A stretch of 64,000 nucleotides of DNA from NCBI GenBank assembly GCA_005883575.1, contig VBFH01000023.1, positions 186,001 to 250,000 on the forward strand, read 5' to 3'. Shown here piece after piece: positions 40,730-49,027 of the stretch (positions are counted from its first letter, which is position 1; the number at the start of each line of letters is the position of its first letter). The notes beneath the pieces were generated by a model. That model was not told the origin of the DNA. It saw nothing but the letters and a program-made list of their open reading frames with translations, and did no database searches. The DNA comes from Chloroflexota bacterium (GTDB lineage: Bacteria > Chloroflexota > Dormibacteria > Dormibacterales > Dormibacteraceae). The translations under genes and the position numbers were made by a program.

Positions 40730-41521
40730 CTGGAGCCGCTTTCCTTCGACGATCTTCCTCTTGGCGGCGAGTGGACAACGCGCCGCCGCACGGTCACCGA
40801 AGCCGAGATAGCGCTGTTTGCGGGCGTGGCCGGCGACTTCTCGCCCCTCACCATCGAGGCGGGGGAGAACGGGGCTCGCGCGGCCCCTCCGGCGCTGGTG
40901 CTCGCCATGGCGGTCGGGCTTGGCTCGGTCGACATGCCCGTGCCTTCGGTCGCGGAGTGGGAGTGGCTGAACTGGAAGTTTCCTCGCCCGGTGCACGCTG
41001 GGGACACGATCTACGCCCGCTGGACGCTTACCCAGAAGCGGCCACCCATCGGTGGCGCCGCCTCCTCGATCGTGGTCTGGCGGGTTGACGTGCACACCGC
41101 CGACGGCGCCATGTGCGCCGAGGGAGAGGTCGGCGCCAAGGTGAAGCGCAACCCCTCGGCGATCCGCCAGCGCGCACCCGACCAGGCTTCTCCGGCCGCA
41201 TCGGCAGCCGTAGCTTCTCCCCGGCGCCGCAGGGGCCGGCGGTCGCGGGCCAACGGAGCGTCGGTGCCCGAGCCTCCGCTGGTGGCGGCGCCTCCCGCGG
41301 CGTCGGCCAAGCCGGAACGTGCGGCCGGGCCGTCGCGCAGGCGGCGCCGCCGGCGTTCGTCTGGTTCAGGCGCTCGCGACGAGGAGCACGAACCCCGCGC
41401 CGCCCACGTCCCGGAGACGGCTTCGCCGCCGATCGCCAACGTGCCTGCACCGACCAACCCGTCGCGCCCCGCCGGCCGGAAAGGGCTGGGCGGCGTGCTG
41501 CGACGGTTGCGCGGCAGCTAG
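40730..41521 (+). CDS. MaoC-like hot-dog protein with Arg-rich tail
   Basis: About 263 residues. Residues 1-140 form a MaoC-type hot-dog domain (TRRRTVTEAEI, GDFSPLTIEAG, HAGDTIYARW), as in enoyl-CoA hydratases and polyketide or fatty-acid dehydratases. Residues 145-263 are Ala/Pro/Arg-rich with basic clusters (RRRRGRRSR, RRRRRRRSSG), suggesting nucleic-acid or membrane binding. No ATG, GTG or TTG lies between the TATACT box and the domain; CTG 40730 is proposed as start. ATG 40637 inside repeat copy 4 is the alternative. The stop interlocks with ispH in CTAG. Confidence 0.7.
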   Translation: MEPLSFDDLPLGGEWTTRRRTVTEAEIALFAGVAGDFSPLTIEAGENGARAAPPALVLAMAVGLGSVDMPVPSVAEWEWLNWKFPRPVHAGDTIYARWTLTQKRPPIGGAASSIVVWRVDVHTADGAMCAEGEVGAKVKRNPSAIRQRAPDQASPAASAAVASPRRRRGRRSRANGASVPEPPLVAAPPAASAKPERAAGPSRRRRRRRSSGSGARDEEHEPRAAHVPETASPPIANVPAPTNPSRPAGRKGLGGVLRRLRGS

Positions 41522-42387
41522 CCGGGAACCTCGAGCCCCTCCAGGTATTCGATGACCTGGCGCGTGAGTTGGGTCGGCGTGGACGCCCCACTCGTGACGC
41601 CGACTCTTCGCGCCCCCTTGAACCACGCGAGGTCGAGCTCCTCCAGCCTGTCGACGAGGTACGCCGGCTTGTGCCCCAGCTTCTTTACCACCTCGACCAA
41701 ACGGAGCGAGTTCGACGACCGCGGGCTGCCGACGACGATCACCAGGTCGACCTCTTTGGCGGCCTCGACCGCCGCCTCCTGCCGCTCCTGGGTCGCGCGG
41801 CAGATCTCGTTGTAGACCTCGGCCTGCGGATATCGCGCCTGCACCTTGCCGATCAGGTCCTCGGTGTCCCAGACCGAAAGCGTGGTCTGGCACGTGACCG
41901 CGATCCGGTCGCCGTGCAGGTCGAGCGCGTCGATGTCTTGCGGGTCCTGGACGAGGTGGACGGTCCCCGGCGCTTCGCCCATCACGCCCTCCGGCTCGGG
42001 ATGGCCTTTGCGCCCGATATAGACGACCTCGTACCCCTTGCGGGCGAGGTCCGCGACCAGCTCGTGGGTGCGGACGACGTCAGAGCAGGTGGCGTCGACG
42101 GGTTTCAGGCCTAGCTCAACAGCGCGCTCTTTCACCTGCGGAGAGACGCCGTGCGCGGTGAAGATCACCGTGCCTTCCTTGATGTGCTCGAGGCCGGCGA
42201 GGCGGTTGGGCTGGTCGACGAGGGCGATGCCCTGACGCTGCAGGTCGTCGGTCGCGTGCGTGTTGTGGACGAGCATCCCAAGCATGTGCACCGGACCATG
42301 CGTTTCCTCGCGTACGCGTTTGGCGATTCGAAACGCATCCACGACGCCGTGGCAGTAGCCGCGCGGCGTGATCTTGAGCACTTCCAT
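41518..42387 (-). CDS. ispH: 4-hydroxy-3-methylbut-2-enyl diphosphate reductase
   Basis: A 289-residue IspH, the last enzyme of the MEP isoprenoid pathway, which reduces HMBPP to IPP and DMAPP. The three cluster Cys are in PRGYCHGV (near residue 11), DATCSDV (near 99) and NEICRATQERQ (near 190). The substrate-site SPRSSNSLRL follows. ATG 42387 fits the family start (MEVLKITPRGYC); upstream codons are not conserved. A TAGACT box lies 14 nt upstream. No other MEP-pathway gene is near. Confidence 0.96.
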   Translation of the reverse strand: MEVLKITPRGYCHGVVDAFRIAKRVREETHGPVHMLGMLVHNTHATDDLQRQGIALVDQPNRLAGLEHIKEGTVIFTAHGVSPQVKERAVELGLKPVDATCSDVVRTHELVADLARKGYEVVYIGRKGHPEPEGVMGEAPGTVHLVQDPQDIDALDLHGDRIAVTCQTTLSVWDTEDLIGKVQARYPQAEVYNEICRATQERQEAAVEAAKEVDLVIVVGSPRSSNSLRLVEVVKKLGHKPAYLVDRLEELDLAWFKGARRVGVTSGASTPTQLTRQVIEYLEGLEVPG

Positions 42388-42413
42388 ATCAGGCGTTGTC
42401 GAGTCTACGTGAG

Positions 42414-43247
42414 ATGATTCCGGCCACCATGGCCGTGGCGGCCGCCTCCGGCCAGACCACATCCGGTCGGTACGTGTACGCGCGAGAGGCGCGGGTGGCC
42501 CGCTCGGCGGCTCTCGTACTCGACGCGATCGTCTTTGGCTTCGTCACGGCCGTGGTGAACGGCGTCTATGGCGTGACCGAGATCACCTCGGCGTCCTTCT
42601 CACCCAGCGGGAGCGTGATGTCGACAACCACATCTGTGGCCTGGCCTTGGCTGACCCTGCTCGGGCTTCTCTACTTCACGATCCCCGAGGCCATGTTCGG
42701 CGCCTCTTTGGGCAAGCACTGGATGCACTTGAAGGTCGTCCGGCTCGATGGCCTACCCCTGGGGCTCGGTGCGGTCATCATCCGCAACCTGCTGAAACCG
42801 ATCGATTTCCTGCCTCTGCTCTATCTAGTCGGCGGAGTCCTGGTGCTCCTCACGCCGGGTGCACAGCGGCTCGGTGACATGGCCGGCGGAACAACCGTCG
42901 TCTATCAGCGCCGTGCTCCCGAGGCCGGGGCGACGCGCACCAGCGGAAGGATGGCCGCCCGGCGCGTACTGCCTGGAGTGTTGCTGGCGGCGCTGCTTTT
43001 TACCGCGCTCTTCGATTACTTCGGCCGCCCTCCCCTACTGATCGACGGCCTTTTCAAACAGGACGCGCTGCTGGCCCGCGACCTCAGGAGCTACGAGCTC
43101 GGTGCGCCCACCTGGGGCTTCGGGCGGGTCACCTACCCGATCAGGGGTCGCACCGCCACCGCGGTGTGCTCAGGGTCCATCCACCTGCAGTGGCAGTTCC
43201 TCGGTTGGACGGAAAGCAGCGGCAGCATGACCTGCGATTCGAGTTAG
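42414..43247 (+). CDS. RDD-family membrane protein
   Basis: A 277-residue protein with the RDD domain in the first two thirds: a first helix with an LDAIVFG segment, GASLGKHWMHLKVVRLDG after helix 2, and RNLLKPIDFLPLLY. A fourth helix (about residues 185-200) leads to a C-terminal extracellular-like region with two Cys. RDD proteins are of unknown or ion-transport-related function. The start may be ATG 42414 or ATG 42429; neither has a clear ribosome-binding site. Convergent stop codons overlap with the PIG-L gene in TTAG. Confidence 0.82.
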   Translation: MIPATMAVAAASGQTTSGRYVYAREARVARSAALVLDAIVFGFVTAVVNGVYGVTEITSASFSPSGSVMSTTTSVAWPWLTLLGLLYFTIPEAMFGASLGKHWMHLKVVRLDGLPLGLGAVIIRNLLKPIDFLPLLYLVGGVLVLLTPGAQRLGDMAGGTTVVYQRRAPEAGATRTSGRMAARRVLPGVLLAALLFTALFDYFGRPPLLIDGLFKQDALLARDLRSYELGAPTWGFGRVTYPIRGRTATAVCSGSIHLQWQFLGWTESSGSMTCDSS

Positions 43248-44050
43248 TTGATACCGGCGAAGAGGTCAGGCTCCGGCAACTTTGCACCCGGCTCGCCACG
43301 CGCGAGCTGGTAGTACTCCGTGCCGAACGCGAGCTCGTAGACCTGGCTCTGCATCGTCGTGAACCACGAGTTGGGATCGTTCTGGCTGACGTGGGCGCGA
43401 AAGGCGTTGCGTTTCTGTTCCACGTAGTCGTGGACGTCGACGCGAGTCGTGACGAGCTCGTCAGGTGTGCCCGCGATCCGCATGTTGCCGCCCATCGCCT
43501 GGCGCGCCTCTTCGGGCATCTGCTGGACGAACGCCTCCATCATCGAGCGCGGAATCGCCATGTAGTACAGCTTCCTGACCCGTAGACCTTCCTGCTCGAG
43601 CAGGTCGAGGGCCGCGTTCGTGACAAAGTGCGCCTTGATGTGGTCTGGATGACCGTAGACGCCGTCTTCCGCGTACGTAACCACCACCGCCGGCCGTTCC
43701 TCGCGGATGTACACCGCCAGCCTGCCGGCAGCCTCCTCGAGCTTGGCCTGATGGAAGGAGCGCGGATCTTTGTTGTCGGCGGTGTCGACCATGCCTGAGT
43801 CGCGGTAGCCGAGAAACTCCTGGCGATCGACCCCGAGGATCTCGGCCGCGTGTCGGAGCTCTTCGGTTCGGATCTCACCCAGTCGCGGGCGCGACTCCGC
43901 TTCGTCCATGTTGTGGATTTCGCCCACCTCCCCGCGCGTCGCCGTGATGAGCACAACCCGATGGCCATCCGCCTTTGCCTTCATCATCACGCCGCCAGTC
44001 GAGATCGCCTCGTCGTCCGGGTGGGCGTGGACCAGAAGCATCGTCGCCAT
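43244..44050 (-). CDS. PIG-L family deacetylase (MshB/Mca-like)
   Basis: A 268-residue zinc deacetylase with the metal motif AHPDDE (residues 9-14), RDSGM near 83, and the second metal segment YGHPDH near 132-137. The family includes MshB and mycothiol-conjugate amidase Mca, and GlcNAc-PI deacetylases. Because the same transcription block makes inositol-3-phosphate, a GlcNAc-inositol or inositol-lipid substrate is attractive, but this is inference. It is the last gene of the long leftward block, 2 nt after the HAD phosphatase stop. Confidence 0.9.
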   Translation of the reverse strand: MATMLLVHAHPDDEAISTGGVMMKAKADGHRVVLITATRGEVGEIHNMDEAESRPRLGEIRTEELRHAAEILGVDRQEFLGYRDSGMVDTADNKDPRSFHQAKLEEAAGRLAVYIREERPAVVVTYAEDGVYGHPDHIKAHFVTNAALDLLEQEGLRVRKLYYMAIPRSMMEAFVQQMPEEARQAMGGNMRIAGTPDELVTTRVDVHDYVEQKRNAFRAHVSQNDPNSWFTTMQSQVYELAFGTEYYQLARGEPGAKLPEPDLFAGIN

Positions 44051-44052
44051 CT

Positions 44053-44832
44053 CTAATTGAGCAACAGGTCGGCAAGCTCGGGGATTCCGCCGTGCCCCGG
44101 ACCGGGAATGGTCCGGTCGGCGGCCGCGATGACCTCCGGCGGCGACCCCTGGACCGCGACCCCGAGCCCCGCCCAGGCGATCATCGAGGCGTCGTTGCGC
44201 CCATCACCCACCGCCGCCGATTGCTCCTGGGGGACGCCCAAACGAGCACATAGAAAGCGCAGCGCCGACGCCTTGTCGCTCTCGGCGCTCGTGAACTCGA
44301 GGTACTCGGGCACTGAGGTAGCTACGTTGAGGCGGCCCGCCCAGGTGGCGCGCGCTTCGGGGAGGAGTCGCTTCAGCTCGTCTGGAGTCGAGACGATCAC
44401 CAGCTTCGGCGTGGTCGGGCCCATAGCCTCGTCGAGGTCGGCGACGACGTGCACCTGCATCCCTGCATGGCGCGCATAGATCTGCGCCTCTTCGCGGTCG
44501 TGCTCGACGATCAGCTGATCGTCACGGTAGGCCTGGACGTGAAGGCTTCGCTCACGCGCGAATCGGATCACCTCCATCGCTACGGCGTGCGGAATGCCGT
44601 GGTCGAGCATCACACTTCCATCGAGGTTACGGACCTGGGCGCCCTGGTAGCAGACGATCGGGCCCTCGAGGCCCAGGCGCTGCACCCATGGCACGGCGCC
44701 TGGGAAAGGGCGACCGGTGCAGGCGATCACCGTCACGCCCGCGGCGAGCATGCGGTGCACGGCCTCGACGTCGCGCGGGTCGAGCTCGAGCTTCAAGCCG
44801 AGTATCGTCCCGTCGAGATCGAGCGCGAGCAG
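44053..44832 (-). CDS. HAD-superfamily (Cof-type) phosphatase
   Basis: About 259 residues. The nucleophile motif ALDLDGT is at the extreme N-terminus, motif II is ACTGRPF near residue 41, and motif IV is VGDGRNDASM near 210, with a C2-type cap between. It dephosphorylates a small phosphorylated metabolite, perhaps a sugar or inositol phosphate. No ATG, GTG or TTG in frame lies between the stop of the upstream gene and motif I; CTG 44832 (LLALDLDGT) is the best start. A longer reading upstream overlaps the dehydrogenase gene as a shadow. Confidence 0.85.
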   Translation of the reverse strand: MLALDLDGTILGLKLELDPRDVEAVHRMLAAGVTVIACTGRPFPGAVPWVQRLGLEGPIVCYQGAQVRNLDGSVMLDHGIPHAVAMEVIRFARERSLHVQAYRDDQLIVEHDREEAQIYARHAGMQVHVVADLDEAMGPTTPKLVIVSTPDELKRLLPEARATWAGRLNVATSVPEYLEFTSAESDKASALRFLCARLGVPQEQSAAVGDGRNDASMIAWAGLGVAVQGSPPEVIAAADRTIPGPGHGGIPELADLLLN

Positions 44833-44852
44833 CCGATATAGAAGGGCGAGTG

Positions 44853-45836
44853 CTATCGCTTGACCTCGGGGTTGACCAGGTTCGGCGGCCGTCCACCACG
44901 GACCGCGGTTGCCATGTTGCGCGCGGCCATGGCCGACATCTCCGACCGCGTGCGTACGGTGGCGCTCGCGATGTGGGGTGCGAGCACGACGTTGGGCATG
45001 GGGATCAGGTGCGGATGCACGGCCGGCTCGCGCTCGTAGACATCGAGACCGGCCCCGGCCAGCTTTTTGGCGTTGAGCGCTTCGACGAGCGCCGCCTCGT
45101 CGACGACCGCGCCGCGGGACGTGTTGACGAGGATGGCGTTGCGCTTCATGGCGTTGAACTGCGGGGTGGTGATGAGGTGAAGCGTCTCCTGCGTCAGCGG
45201 CACGTGGACGGAGATGAAGTCCGACTCGGCGATCAGCCGGTTCAGGTCGACCCGCGTCGCGCCCAGCTGCTCCTCCGCCTCGCGGGGCAGCGGCTGGGGA
45301 TCGTAGTAGAGGACGCGCATGTTGAAGCCCTTGGCGCGATGCGCAACCCCGCGCCCGATTCGGCCGATGCCGATGATGCCAAGCGTCGCGCCAAAGACGT
45401 CCTGGCCGAGCATCATGTCGATCGCCCAACCGTGGAAGTGACCTGCACGCGTGAACGCATCCGCTTCGGCCACGCGCCGCGCCGCGGCCATGAGCAAGGT
45501 GAACGCGAAATCAGCGGTCGCGTCATCGAGCACGCCCGGCGTGTTGGTGACCATCACCTTGCGCGCCGTCGCCGCGGCGATGTCGATGTTGTCGAACCCG
45601 ACCGCGACGTTGCTCACGCATCTGAGGCCCGGCGTCGAGAGAACCGTGTCCCGGATCGGATCCATCAACTGGCTGACGATGCCGACGCATCCCTCGGCGG
45701 CCCGCCGGATGCTCGCTTCGTCGAGCGGACGGTCCGCGGGATAGGCCATGACCTCGGCGGCCTCGGCCAGGATGGCCGGACCGGGGTCGAGGATCGGGTG
45801 CATCACGAGGACTCGAGGCCGCCCACCGGTGCTCAT
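44853..45836 (-). CDS. D-2-hydroxyacid dehydrogenase
   Basis: A 327-residue NAD(P)-dependent dehydrogenase of the glyoxylate/hydroxypyruvate reductase and SerA-like family. The Rossmann motif is GIIGIGRIGRG near residues 155-165. Catalytic Arg is in NTSRGAVVDE near 245, Glu in DVYEREP near 277, and His in APHIASAT near 298. It reduces 2-keto acids to D-2-hydroxy acids or the reverse. The ATG overlaps the HD gene stop (ATGA), so the two are coupled. Confidence 0.94.
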   Translation of the reverse strand: MSTGGRPRVLVMHPILDPGPAILAEAAEVMAYPADRPLDEASIRRAAEGCVGIVSQLMDPIRDTVLSTPGLRCVSNVAVGFDNIDIAAATARKVMVTNTPGVLDDATADFAFTLLMAAARRVAEADAFTRAGHFHGWAIDMMLGQDVFGATLGIIGIGRIGRGVAHRAKGFNMRVLYYDPQPLPREAEEQLGATRVDLNRLIAESDFISVHVPLTQETLHLITTPQFNAMKRNAILVNTSRGAVVDEAALVEALNAKKLAGAGLDVYEREPAVHPHLIPMPNVVLAPHIASATVRTRSEMSAMAARNMATAVRGGRPPNLVNPEVKR

Positions 45837-46402
45837 GGCGTCAACCCCAGCTCATGGGCGATCGGTTTGAGCGCGTCGCGGACGAACTCCACGTGCTCGT
45901 CGAACGGCACGCCGAGCACTTCCGCGCCGGCGACGAGCTCTTCGCGGTGCACGCCACGCGCAAAGGCCTTGTCCTTCATCTTCTTGCGCACGGTGGTCGC
46001 CTCGACGGCACCAAGCGACTTGTCGGGCTTGACCAGCGCGCACGCGATCACGAATCCGCACATCTCGTCGACTGCATAGAGGGCCTTGCGCGCGTTGCTG
46101 TCGCGGGGAACGTTGAGGTAATCAGCGTGCGAGGCGATGTCGTCGAGGATGTCTTCAGGCCAGCCTTTCTCGCGCAGCATCTGGATTCCGCGCATCGGAT
46201 GCAGCTCCGCCGTGGGGCCTGACTCGTAGTCCCAGTCGTGAATCAATCCGAGCACGCCCCAGCGCTCCTCGTCCTCGCCGAAACGCCGCGCGTAGGCGCG
46301 CATCGCCGCCTCGACGCTGCGCATGTGCCGGCGCAGCTGGTCGGACTTGGTCATCGAGGTGACGAGCTCCCAGGTCTCGTCCCGCGTCGGTGTGCTGCTC
46401 AA
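45833..46402 (-). CDS. HD-domain hydrolase
   Basis: A 189-residue protein of the HDIG-type: HMRSVEAAMRAYARR near residue 27, then the HD pair in LIHDWDYESG near 55 and a late helix. The family hydrolyses phosphates of nucleotides or related compounds. It shows the segment LHPMRGIQMLREKGWPEDI typical of predicted HD-superfamily hydrolases in Chloroflexi and Firmicutes. TTG 46402 is chosen: it overlaps the hisC stop in TTGA and AAGGAG lies 5-6 nt upstream. A longer reading back into hisC is less likely. Confidence 0.85.
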   Translation of the reverse strand: MSSTPTRDETWELVTSMTKSDQLRRHMRSVEAAMRAYARRFGEDEERWGVLGLIHDWDYESGPTAELHPMRGIQMLREKGWPEDILDDIASHADYLNVPRDSNARKALYAVDEMCGFVIACALVKPDKSLGAVEATTVRKKMKDKAFARGVHREELVAGAEVLGVPFDEHVEFVRDALKPIAHELGLTP

Positions 46403-47445
46403 AGGATCTCCTTCAATGCCTCGAGCAGCTTGCTGTGCTGCTCGCGTGTGCCGATCGTGATCCGGATCCAACCCGCGATCGGCTCACGATCGTAATGGCG
46501 GACCAGGATCTTGCGCTCGCGCAGGGCGGCCACCACCTCGCCCGCGGGCCTCGGCGGCTGGACGAAGATGAAGTTCGCCGCGCTCGGCACGACCTCAAAT
46601 CCCATCTGCTCGAGCGCCCGGGCGAGCTCGCCCCTGTTCCTGACCACCTCGCCGACGACCTGCTCGTGGTGGGGTTCGTCTTCGATCGCGGCCACCGCAG
46701 CCACGATCGAGAGGCGGTCCACGTTGTACGAATCCTTGACCGAGTCGAGCGCCGCGATGAGATCGCGGCTGCCGAGCGCGAAGCCGATGCGCATGCCGGC
46801 AAGGCCGTAGGACTTCGAGAAGGTGCGCAGCAAAAGCACCTTGTCCTGCGATTCCAGAAGCTCGAGGGCCGACCGCGGAGCGAAGTCGACGTAAGCCTCA
46901 TCGATCGCCACCACGCCGGACGACGCCACGACCGCCGCCTCCACGTGGTGCGCATCGAAGAGCGCCCCCGTCGGAGAGTTGGGATTGACGATGAACTTCA
47001 AAGGCGAGGGATCGGGGCCCAGGCTCGCCGGGAGATCCGCGAAATCCTCTGTCGGATGCCTTGACGGCGCGGCCTCGTGGATCCGGCAGAGCGGTTCGAA
47101 CAGCGGATACGTCGGCGTCGGAAACGCGACCGTGTCGCCGGCGCCGGCGAAGGCGCGGAAACACAGCTCGATCAGCTCGTCGCCGCCGTTCCCGACCGTG
47201 ACCTGCGTCGGATCGAGCCCGAACCGGCGGGCGATCGCCTGGCGCGCGGGCGCCGCGGTCGGGCTCGGATACAGCCTCAGCTGGTCGGTCGCCGCCGCTT
47301 TGATCGCCTCGATCACCTTCGGCGACGGCGGCAGCGGTGACTCGTTGGTGTTGAGCTTGACCCAACCTTCCCCGTCGGGAGGCTGCTCGCCAGGGACGTA
47401 CGGGTGGAAGCCCTCCAGGGCCCTCCTCACGACGCTTTTCGGCAT
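46399..47445 (-). CDS. hisC: Histidinol-phosphate aminotransferase
   Basis: A 348-residue PLP enzyme of class I/II that converts imidazole acetol phosphate and glutamate to histidinol phosphate. Marks are KLNTNESPLPPSP near residue 30, GNGGDELIEL near 85, NPNSPTGAL near 157, DEAYVDF near 184, and the PLP Lys in RTFSKSYGLAGMRIG near 208-222. ATG 47445 (MPKSVVRRAL) matches the usual start and overlaps the delta' gene by 19 nt. No other his gene is in the window. Confidence 0.94.
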   Translation of the reverse strand: MPKSVVRRALEGFHPYVPGEQPPDGEGWVKLNTNESPLPPSPKVIEAIKAAATDQLRLYPSPTAAPARQAIARRFGLDPTQVTVGNGGDELIELCFRAFAGAGDTVAFPTPTYPLFEPLCRIHEAAPSRHPTEDFADLPASLGPDPSPLKFIVNPNSPTGALFDAHHVEAAVVASSGVVAIDEAYVDFAPRSALELLESQDKVLLLRTFSKSYGLAGMRIGFALGSRDLIAALDSVKDSYNVDRLSIVAAVAAIEDEPHHEQVVGEVVRNRGELARALEQMGFEVVPSAANFIFVQPPRPAGEVVAALRERKILVRHYDREPIAGWIRITIGTREQHSKLLEALKEIL

Positions 47446-48377
47446 TCGAGAAGAAATGTCTCGAGCGCGAGCCGAGGACTGACGTTTTGCTCGAGGTAGC
47501 CCAACGTGTCGTAGGACAACTCCAGCAGCCGTGCCCAACGACCCTGCTCACGGCCCCGGCTGGCGTGCATCCGGCGTCGAAGCTCGATCTGCCAGCTGGC
47601 GATCGCGAACAGCGCAGGGTCCTCCTGGTCACCCTCGGTGCGTCGCCAGCCCATCTGCTCCGAGTCGAGCTGCGCGGCCACGTGCAGCGGCACATCCGCG
47701 GGCGCGCCAAAGATCTCCTCGAGGCGGCGCGTCCACACGTGGTGCAGCTCAACCACGCTTTCGTCGCCGGCCCGGCGCATCGCCCAACCCGGCCGGCCGC
47801 TGGACAGCTCTGCAAGCAGCGTCGCGCGCTTGGCCTCGACGCCCTGGGACTCGAGCAATCGCTCGATCTCACGGGCGGGAACCGGATGATAGAACACGCG
47901 CTGGCAGCGCGAGACGACCGTGGGCAGGACGACGAACGGGTTAAGGCTGGGGGTGGTCAGGACGATGACGCGGTGTGGATGCGGCTCCTCGAGCGTCTTC
48001 AGCAGCACGCCTTGATCCTGGTCGCGCAGGCGGCCGACGTTGGTGACCAGTGCGACGCGGCGGGATGCTACGGCCGGCTTCAGATTCAGGAACGCCTGCA
48101 GGGACAGCTCGTGGAACTCGGGCGGCTTGTCGGGCAGCAGGCGAATTTCATTGATCGAGAGCGGCTTGATGCGGTCGTCTTCCCAGTAGTCGGGGTGACG
48201 TGACAGCGGCGCCTCTGGCAGCAAGGCCGATGCGAGCGCACGGCCCGCGGTTGCCTTGCCAAGGCCCGATTCGCCGACGAATAGATAGGCATGGGCAAGG
48301 CGGTCGGTCTCGAGCTGCGCGCGCAGCTGGCGCAGCGCCTGGTCGTGGCCGACGACGCCGGGGAACGGGTCGGTCAC
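47427..48377 (-). CDS. holB: DNA polymerase III delta' subunit
   Basis: A 316-residue clamp-loader subunit. It begins VTDPFPGVVGHDQALRQL, has the phosphate loop GESGLGKATAG near residue 39, and the SRC motif in VVSRCQRVF near 150. The cysteine zinc module of DnaX-type subunits is absent, as in many delta' proteins. The clamp loader opens the beta clamp at replication forks. GTG 48377 overlaps the previous stop (GTGA). The usual neighbour tmk is not present; instead it sits between a phospholipid synthase and hisC. Confidence 0.9.
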   Translation of the reverse strand: MTDPFPGVVGHDQALRQLRAQLETDRLAHAYLFVGESGLGKATAGRALASALLPEAPLSRHPDYWEDDRIKPLSINEIRLLPDKPPEFHELSLQAFLNLKPAVASRRVALVTNVGRLRDQDQGVLLKTLEEPHPHRVIVLTTPSLNPFVVLPTVVSRCQRVFYHPVPAREIERLLESQGVEAKRATLLAELSSGRPGWAMRRAGDESVVELHHVWTRRLEEIFGAPADVPLHVAAQLDSEQMGWRRTEGDQEDPALFAIASWQIELRRRMHASRGREQGRWARLLELSYDTLGYLEQNVSPRLALETFLLECRKAS

Positions 48378-49027
48378 GGCGCGCGGTGTGGCGCGGCCTG
48401 GGCGGCCCGGGTTTCCCGTTCCCGCTGCAACCTCTGGGCGCGACCCTGCAGCCACACCTCGCGGATGCGCTGCAGCGCGGTGATGTTGGTGACGACCGCG
48501 AGCAGAAAAACGATCCCGTAGAGCAGAGGCGGACCGGCGAGGAGCCCGATCACGGTCGCCACCACGCGCTCGGGGCGCTGGAACAGACCCGACTTGCAGG
48601 CGAAGCCTAGGCTCTGGGCGCGGGCTCGGACGTAGCTGACCAGAAACGATCCCGCGAGCGCCGTCAGCGTGGACAGGACCAGCCATTCCTGCAGGGGTGG
48701 GTCGATGGTGACGAAGTACGCGGTCAGACCGAGATAGACGGCGCCCTCCGAGTAGCGGTCGAGGGTGGAGTCTAGAAACGCTCCGTACGGATAGCTCGCC
48801 TTGGTGGTGCGGGCGAGCGCGCCGTCGAGGATGTCGCATGTGCCAGCGAAGATCAGAACCACCCCCGCCCATCTCAAGTGTCCGAACGCCGCCAGGCCCG
48901 CGGCCATGAAGGTGAGAGCCAACCCCACGACCGTGATCTGGTTGGGGGTCACTGGTGAGCGGCCGAGCGCCGACATCAGCGCCTCGGCGTGGCGCCGAAC
49001 CCACGCCTCAAACCGCGTGGTGAACAC
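48374..49027 (-). CDS. CDP-alcohol phosphatidyltransferase, probable phosphatidylinositol phosphate synthase
   Basis: A 217-residue integral membrane enzyme with the CDP-alcohol signature D-X2-DG-X2-AR-X8-G-X3-D-X3-D at residues 65-90 and about six helices. It transfers a phosphatidyl group from CDP-diacylglycerol to an alcohol. The neighbouring inositol-3-phosphate synthase and PimA-like gene indicate inositol-3-phosphate as acceptor, as in actinobacterial PgsA1; the identity is inferred from context. GTG 49027 overlaps the mannosyltransferase by 20 nt. The order matches the actinobacterial pgsA-acyltransferase-pimA cluster read in reverse. Confidence 0.87.
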   Translation of the reverse strand: MFTTRFEAWVRRHAEALMSALGRSPVTPNQITVVGLALTFMAAGLAAFGHLRWAGVVLIFAGTCDILDGALARTTKASYPYGAFLDSTLDRYSEGAVYLGLTAYFVTIDPPLQEWLVLSTLTALAGSFLVSYVRARAQSLGFACKSGLFQRPERVVATVIGLLAGPPLLYGIVFLLAVVTNITALQRIREVWLQGRAQRLQRERETRAAQAAPHRAP

